Shown: positions 34,977 to 39,985 of the stretch, one piece after another | Layout: every line of letters begins with the position of its first letter | Position numbering within the stretch: position 1 is the first letter of the stretch | From: Aplysia californica | Taxonomy: Eukaryota > Mollusca > Gastropoda > Aplysiida > Aplysiidae | Assembly: GCF_000002075.1 (NCBI RefSeq) | Contig: NW_004798094.1 | Coordinates: 43,361 to 83,345 of the forward strand | DNA length: 39,985 nucleotides | Direction of reading: 5' to 3' | Program-made: the position numbers and the translations under genes | The notes under the pieces: generated by a model | Seen by the model: the letters and a program-made list of their open reading frames with translations, nothing else | Databases searched by the model: none | What the model was told of the DNA's origin: nothing

Positions 34977-35506
34977 GGGCTCTCGTGGCCTACAGGTTAA
35001 GGTGTTCGCCTCTCATTCAAAAGGTCCCGGGTTCTAATCCGGATACCAACGGAAAATTTTCTTTTCTAAAATTGTCTCCTTTCACATCCTTTCCTGCTCT
35101 CCAACGAAGTTTTGTCGTTTGCCTTTGTCTCCACTTTCTGCCCCCACCCCTTCACGTCCTTTGCCCCCCTCATCTGGGCTCCTGATTCTTTCTGCAGCCT
35201 TTCTACTGCTACTCCTTGGCTCCTTCTTGCTGCTGTCTTTCAGCCACAGCCCTAATCTTATGGTAGGTAAGATCTACCCCTAGCTTTCCCGGACAATGGC
35301 GAAAAATCTTGGTGGTCCCTTGTGCAAATTGTGCACGTTAAAGATACCTTGGTGGTTCAAAATAGATAACAGTAGGCTTCGGCCTCAACCCGGGTAAAAT
35401 TCAAAATTTCCTACCAACTGAAAATGTTTAGTGTGTCCTTATATATGTGCTCATATGACCTTATGCAGTTGTGAGCACCGTAAAACATTTTCCAAAAAAA
35501 AAAAAA
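34977..35506 (+). mobile_element. SINE family 1 copy, full length
   Basis: The head GGCTCTCGTGGCCTACAGG, then TTAAGGTGTTCGCCTCTC, with B-box GGGTTCTAATCCGG, is followed by the whole family body. The tail ends GAGCACCGTAAAACATTTTCC and a 13-A run. The length is about 530 bp. Confidence 0.85.
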
Positions 35507-36056
35507 GGATTCGATCTCATGTATTCTGCGTGCAACAGCAGAGCATAATTATGTAACCACTGCACCACAGAGGCGAGTTCCCTAGTTTTGTCATCGTGAG
35601 CATAGATCAAAAATAAAAAAATCTATTCCATGGTCGTTTTAAAAAAGAACGAAGATTTCATAGTTCATAGTAACAAAATGTTGTTTTAATTTGTGATGCG
35701 TGCTAACGACATTTAAATTAGCTAATTTATTGTGCAAAAATCAACTTTAGGGTCAAATTTTTCGATTTTCCATTGATGCCGTATGCTGTATTCTTAAAAT
35801 CTAGCATGCCTTTTGTTATTTTCATACTTATAAACTGTAAAAAAAAAATAAACATCACCTTAAAGCTCGAATACGTGAAACAACTCCTTTTGTCAGCACA
35901 CTTCACATTTGGTTATTTGATCGACATCTTTGAGTAGCGATCTACTCAGCGCATAAATCTTCTTTGTTGCATGAAATCAATGAAGGGTGAAGGGTGGAGT
36001 TTTTGCAGAACACATTCGCGGGCAATGTAGCGATATACTCACACGCGTGCAGAGTG
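35507..36056. other. Spacer, no recognised gene
   Basis: This is AT-rich DNA with no ORF of note. A family-B-like TTTGTCAGCA stretch near 35890 is too short to assign. Confidence 0.45.
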
Positions 36057-36334
36057 CTTCTTGTCTGGGAAAATAACTTGTGTCTTGTTCTTTAACTTTC
36101 TCGGACACAAGTAAGCGCAACTGTGGGTATTCTTTTATTTACTGTGTCAAAAGATTGAGTTTGGAATGATAATGAAGTCTTTTTTATTACTTCTTGTCTT
36201 GGAAAATAACTTGTGTTGATCTGTTTCACTTTTTCGGAAACAAGTAAGTACAGCAGTTGTTTGCTTGTCTGTTGTTGTTTTTTTAATTGGGTCAAAAGAT
36301 AGTTTGGAATGATATAAAGTAAAGTCTTTTATTT
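36057..36334. repeat. Two-copy ~135-bp tandem duplication
   Basis: CTTCTTGTCTGGGAAAATAA at 36057 and CTTCTTGTCTTGGAAAATAA at 36190 start two diverged units. Each runs through CGGACACAAGTAAG / CGGAAACAAGTAAG and GTCAAAAGAT...AGTTTGGAATGATA to a TCTTTT end. Confidence 0.8.
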
Positions 36335-36516
36335 TTCGTTTATGTAGGTGATTTCAAACAAAGGCTTTTTGTGACTTTAATGGTAGGTTCCCTGAAGCGT
36401 AGGGAGACAGAACTAATGTAATCAGTTGCAATACCGTACATGAACCTATATCATGAAATACATGTATTTTACATGGCACACGAAAGCAAGCACACGTGTG
36501 CACACGTGCGCGCATG

Positions 36517-36532
36517 CACGCACACACACACA

Positions 36533-36608
<76 letters not shown>

Positions 36609-36618
36609 CACACACACA
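36517..36618. repeat. (CA)n microsatellite
   Basis: This is a long CA run with few interruptions. The 100-codon ORFs across it on both strands are artefacts. Confidence 0.95.
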
Positions 36619-36728
36619 GAGATATATGAATAATGTAATATATGAATCACTGAGGGCAATATTATATTTCATCCAAATTATACATTTGCCCATGTTTATG
36701 TTTACCTATCAGAATGGTGAATTTTTTA

Positions 36729-37055
36729 AAAACCTAAGCCTTTGTCTTTAATTAATATGAATGTAGAAGTAGACAATTTTTGTATTATGCTATAGGTAAG
36801 CTTATATAGATATCAGGTATGACATGGCTTTTTCGTTTCTGTTCAGAGTTTCAGTTGACTTATATAGATACATACTCGAAAGAGCAATGCACATTGAACG
36901 CTTATTCTGACAATAGCCTTATACTAGATGGTTTACAAAAATATTAACCTAAGCCTTTGTCTTTAATTAATATGAATGTTGAAGCAAATTATTTTTGCAT
37001 TATGCTATAGATATGTAAATATCAGATATGACATGGCATTTTCGTTTCTGTTCAG
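36729..37055. repeat. Direct repeat, two ~115-bp copies about 215 bp apart
   Basis: AACCTAAGCCTTTGTCTTTA followed by ATTAATATGAATGT, TTATGCTATAG and GACATGGC-TTTTCGTTTCTG occurs at 36729-36846 and 36944-37055. Confidence 0.85.
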
Positions 37056-37482
37056 TTTTACTGTGATTCTGAAAGGGAAAGTTTGTTTTATATTTTAATC
37101 GATTTGAAGACTGTCTTGCATGCACGGAAGTACAGAGTCACCTTCGTATTGAGTTTTAGATTTGTGTCTTCACCGTCGTATTACAGAAGATGTGGGTTGG
37201 AGTCCCGTTGACATAATTTGATATTATGTCGCATTTCCGTCGTACTCAGAATTGATTAAAAATGTTTAAGACCACAAGTAAAAAAATAAAATAAAAAGCA
37301 TTATAAACGACCCATCACACCCCCTTTCCACGCAACATTTTACGATCGCGCAGCGGCAGATATGAACCTCTAAAAACAAAGAAAGAAATATATAAAAGAA
37401 GTTGATTTTTTTACCATCTAGTATAAGGCTATTATCAGAATAAGCGTCAGTGTGTATTGATCTTTCGAGTATGTATCTTATA
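36861..37482. repeat. Inverted repeat, ~72-bp arms about 91% identical
   Basis: The arm at 36861-36934 (GATACATACTCGAAAGA...CTTATACTAGATGGT) is the reverse complement of the arm at 37411-37482. About six differences are visible. The ~476-bp loop contains the second direct-repeat copy. Confidence 0.8.
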
Positions 37483-37817
37483 ACTCTTAATAAAGTCTTG
37501 TAATTAAATCCCTGCATGTGGTTGAATGAGGCATCTGATGTGATACCGATAATAAGTACTTTCTGTTAGCTTTACTTTTCCTTTCATAATATTGAACTTT
37601 AATGAGAGTAATATATAATTTAGATTTTTATGTTTATCTGCTTATTGTGTTTTTACTCTGATTTTTTTGGTGTTTTTTTTTTTTGGGGGGGGGGTAATCT
37701 AAACATTTCCACTGAGCAGGGCAGCTTTTTTTTTCATTCTTTTTTTCTTTTTTTTTAGTAGAAATAAATTTTGAACGCTGCTTGAAAAGCAGTTTCGTTC
37801 CTAGCTTATTTTTCTTT
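37483..37817. other. Spacer with T/G homopolymer tracts
   Basis: T runs and a G run occur at about 37674-37695 and 37722-37758. No gene is seen. Confidence 0.5.
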
Positions 37818-37876
37818 AGATAAGGCACATCTTTATTGTCCAAATTATGGCACATTGGTTTGGTGTTTCGCCACGT

Positions 37877-37948
<72 letters not shown>

Positions 37949-37985
37949 ACACACATACACACACACACACACACACGTACACACG
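37818..37985. repeat. Interspersed repeat fragment with long (CA)n
   Basis: GATAAGGCACATCTTTATTG and GGCACATTGGTTTGGTGTTTC precede a (CA)n run of about 100 bp. This matches the arrangement at 19034-19196. Confidence 0.7.
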
Positions 37986-38048
37986 CTTTCCCTGTGAAAC
38001 ATGAAGTGCAGTAGTTATCATCAATAGCTCCCTTTTGATTTTGTTCGG

Positions 38049-38708
38049 CATTACTGTGTGGATTTTACTGGAAAAACAATGATTAAAGCTTTAAAAAATG
38101 TACATTTACAGTTTCCGAGGACTCTAAAGCTTTGGAAGTCTCCAAACATAGCAAAAAGTCCGGGTTTGAGCATCGGTTCAGACACGGATTTTGTTCGCCC
38201 CCTCCTGCCCACCCAGGAATAATGAATACCTGACTTCGAGTTGGGGAAGTAAAGGCGGCGTGGAAAGAAATTGGCCACCCTACCACAATATTATGCCGAA
38301 GGCCCAGGAAGTTGTCTCACTAACAAGGCCATCCCCCAATGTCCGGATCGGATGCGGGAACAACTTTACGTTACTGAAGAGTAACTTTCAATATAGTAAC
38401 ACACATAATAAGTGTCACGACGAGGTGGAAACAGGTGCTCGTCAATTTTGGGGCAAATAGAGTTATTAGTATCGTCTTAAAGTTTGTTCATTTGTCTTGC
38501 TTTCGTGGAAAAATTATCGATCTAACTTCTATAGAAGTCGAGATATGTCCGATTGAAGGTGGGGGTCACCTAGTTTCAGGTTTAAATTAACGATAAAATG
38601 GCTGCCAAAGTTTGGAGACTTCCAAAGCTTTAGAGTCCTCGGAAACTGTAAATGTACATTTTTTAAAGCTTTAATCATTGTTTTTCCAGTAAAATCCACA
38701 CAGTAATG
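38049..38708. repeat. 99-bp perfect inverted repeat (38049-38147 and 38610-38708)
   Basis: CATTACTGTGTGGATTTTAC through GGAAGTCTCCAAAC at the left is matched base for base in reverse complement at the right, with a 462-bp loop. The arm sequence is the central part of family B MITE. The right arm lies within family B copy 4, while the left arm is an isolated opposite-orientation piece. Confidence 0.9.
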
Positions 38709-38834
38709 TACTTTTAAATAGACATGAAAGGTGTTGAGCCAAAAAATAATACTTCGATAAAAATTGCCAAACGGGAAGAGAAATGCCTTTTTTTTCAATT
38801 TCATTATTTTGACAAACGCCTGATTTCACCACAA
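38414..38834. mobile_element. ~420-bp MITE, family B, copy 4
   Basis: The left end is CGAGGTGGAAACAGGTGCTCG and the right end ACAAACGCCTGATTTCACCAC. The interior GTCTTAAAGTTTGTTCATTTG...GTTGAGCCAAAAAATAA matches copy 1 (3193-3600) in the same orientation. Confidence 0.75.
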
Positions 38835-39011
38835 TGCCTTGCCTATTGGTCACAGGTGTGCCCAGTGACGTCACGGTGTCCACCATTGATTGGTAAACGC
38901 TATCTGCCACTAGCCCTGTTTACTTTAGCCAGGGATCTATAGAGGCATGAGACGACGGCAGTATCAAAATTGCATAATTTTATATAAGGAGTACTTTTTT
39001 TTCTTTAGTTT

Positions 39012-39172
39012 TAGCAAGGTTTTACGGCGCTCACAAATGCATAAGATATCATATGAGCGCCAAGGGTTGGGTGTCAACAGGGAAGTCCAAACGGGGGAAT
39101 CAGGCTTACTCTCTTCCCCTCTCTAGCCTCAACAGCACTAAGTCTGCTTCGACTATCAAGGCACCCTGGAAA
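39012..39172 (-). mobile_element. SINE fragment with family 1 type tail
   Basis: On the minus strand the body (AGTCGAAGCAGACTTAGTGC, AGTAAGCCTGATTCCCC, GTTGACACCCAACCC) is followed by GGCGCTCATATGATATCTTATG and GAGCGCCGTAAAACC. It is the same type as 9793-9957. Confidence 0.6.
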
Positions 39173-39538
39173 TATTAATTCACAAGAGACAAACTTACAA
39201 AAGAAAGGAAAAATGACAATAGTAAGGATGGCCAAAAAAAATCAGCAATTTTCCCTATGTTGTTCCGGCACCGTATGAGCATGGCATTGATAAATGAGCC
39301 CATTTACAATTCTACTGTGGATAAGAACATGGTAATACCCCCTCCCCCTTTTTGGGAATGGTCTGAAGACAACTCTGGGACTCTCGTGATCTTGACTACA
39401 ACGACAAAGATCAAATGGCACAAGTTTGAGAAAGCCTTTCCAAGATGCTGACTGTAAAAGAGTTCTTCATCAGGATTGTCCTCGAGACGCTGGAATGTCC
39501 GGTGAAATTCTCCTCTGGGTTCTCTGGGGAAAAAATGC
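39173..39538. other. Spacer, no recognised gene
   Basis: This stretch holds only short ORFs on both strands, none with a recognisable motif. Confidence 0.5.
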
Positions 39539-39540
39539 TC

Positions 39541-39603
39541 TCGTGAGACATGAGACATGAGGCATGAGACATGCGGCATGAGGCATGAGACATGAGGCGT
39601 GAG
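39541..39603. repeat. Short minisatellite of GAGACATGAGGCAT-type units
   Basis: A 7-bp word, (A/G)CATGAG or close variants, repeats about nine times, with a higher-order 14-bp pattern. The ORFs reading MSHASCRMSHASCLM-like on the minus strand come from this repeat. Confidence 0.9.
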
Positions 39604-39985
39604 TTTCTATGGCCAGGAAACTTAGATGTAAAAACCGTAACTCTATAATAATATAAATCTGCACGTGTTGCTTTGTAAAGAGTCGTTGACGTATTGGCAA
39701 TCGAAAAAGTGAAGCCTGCCTGAGTTAAAAACCAATACCCTTAAAAAAAAATTAATCGCAGCAATGAGCACAGCATATTGATTAATGTAATATATATATA
39801 TCGGGGTGGAATAATGTGGAAATTTATATTATCGATTAAGAAAATGTGTATGAAGCAAGAGAAAAAAAATTGTCTGTAAATATGCATTACGTAAGAAAAA
39901 TGTGCTGAGGAAATGTGTATTACGCGACATGAATGTAATATATCATAGAAAAAAATATAGTTCTATATGCATATATATATATATA

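Noticed and set aside
34985-35060. tRNA-like sequence with A and B boxes
   Set aside because: It is the head of a 530-bp SINE copy and recurs with the same body at other sites, so it is not a free-standing tRNA gene.
36354-36751. 100-codon ORFs across the (CA)n tract
   Set aside because: These are low-complexity translations with no flanking coding signal.
38160-38345. GC-rich stretch with a B-box-like GGTTCAGACAC word
   Set aside because: No A box at the right distance and no second copy in the window, so a SINE call is not supported.
39541-39603. Repeat array that could suggest a CRISPR-like pattern
   Set aside because: The units are 7-14 bp and contiguous without unique spacers, in an animal genome; it is a minisatellite.

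Overview
This is animal nuclear DNA with intron-containing genes, canonical GT-AG splicing and a dense load of SINEs, LINEs, MITEs and CA/CT microsatellites. The repeat style (long tRNA-headed SINEs with a shared GCGCTCATATGACC-type tail, long (CT)n and (CA)n runs) suggests a marine gastropod mollusc. That placement is an inference from repeat character, not a proven assignment.

Two host genes are supported. On the minus strand (4262 down to 67, running off the left edge) are the first four coding exons of a WD40-repeat protein that most resembles WDR38. On the plus strand (5036-19899) is a complete eight-exon gene for PSMD5 (26S proteasome assembly chaperone S5b). All exon phases agree and give a predicted 502-residue protein, against about 504 in human. 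The two genes are head to head with about 770 bp between their start codons, so they probably share a bidirectional promoter.

The introns of both genes are full of mobile-element remains: a 9-bp-TSD terminal-inverted-repeat (TIR) element (5511-6366), a hAT-like MITE (7192-7433), TTAA-flanked piggyBac-like MITEs (15472-15711, 17188-17451 and, downstream of the gene, 20402-20655), several copies of a ~420-bp MITE, SINEs of at least two families and a LINE 3' end lying about 35 bp upstream of exon 3. An unidentified Cys-rich minus-strand ORF lies in intron 3.

From about 20 kb to the right end I see no host gene. This part is a stack of repeats: a three-copy 117-bp tandem repeat downstream of PSMD5, a 180-bp MITE family with TIRs starting CTGTCCCC (five copies, two of them nested in SINEs), LINE 3' fragments, a Tc1/mariner transposase relic, a duplicated ~285-bp segment, one broken Ty3/Gypsy LTR element (27468-32089, itself hit by a SINE), a 99-bp perfect inverted repeat at 38 kb, and microsatellites. 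I found no CRISPR, rRNA, or convincing free-standing tRNA gene, and no clear new biological system. The most unusual structures are the long inverted repeat, the 856-bp TIR element with internal palindromes and the unidentified intron-3 ORF.
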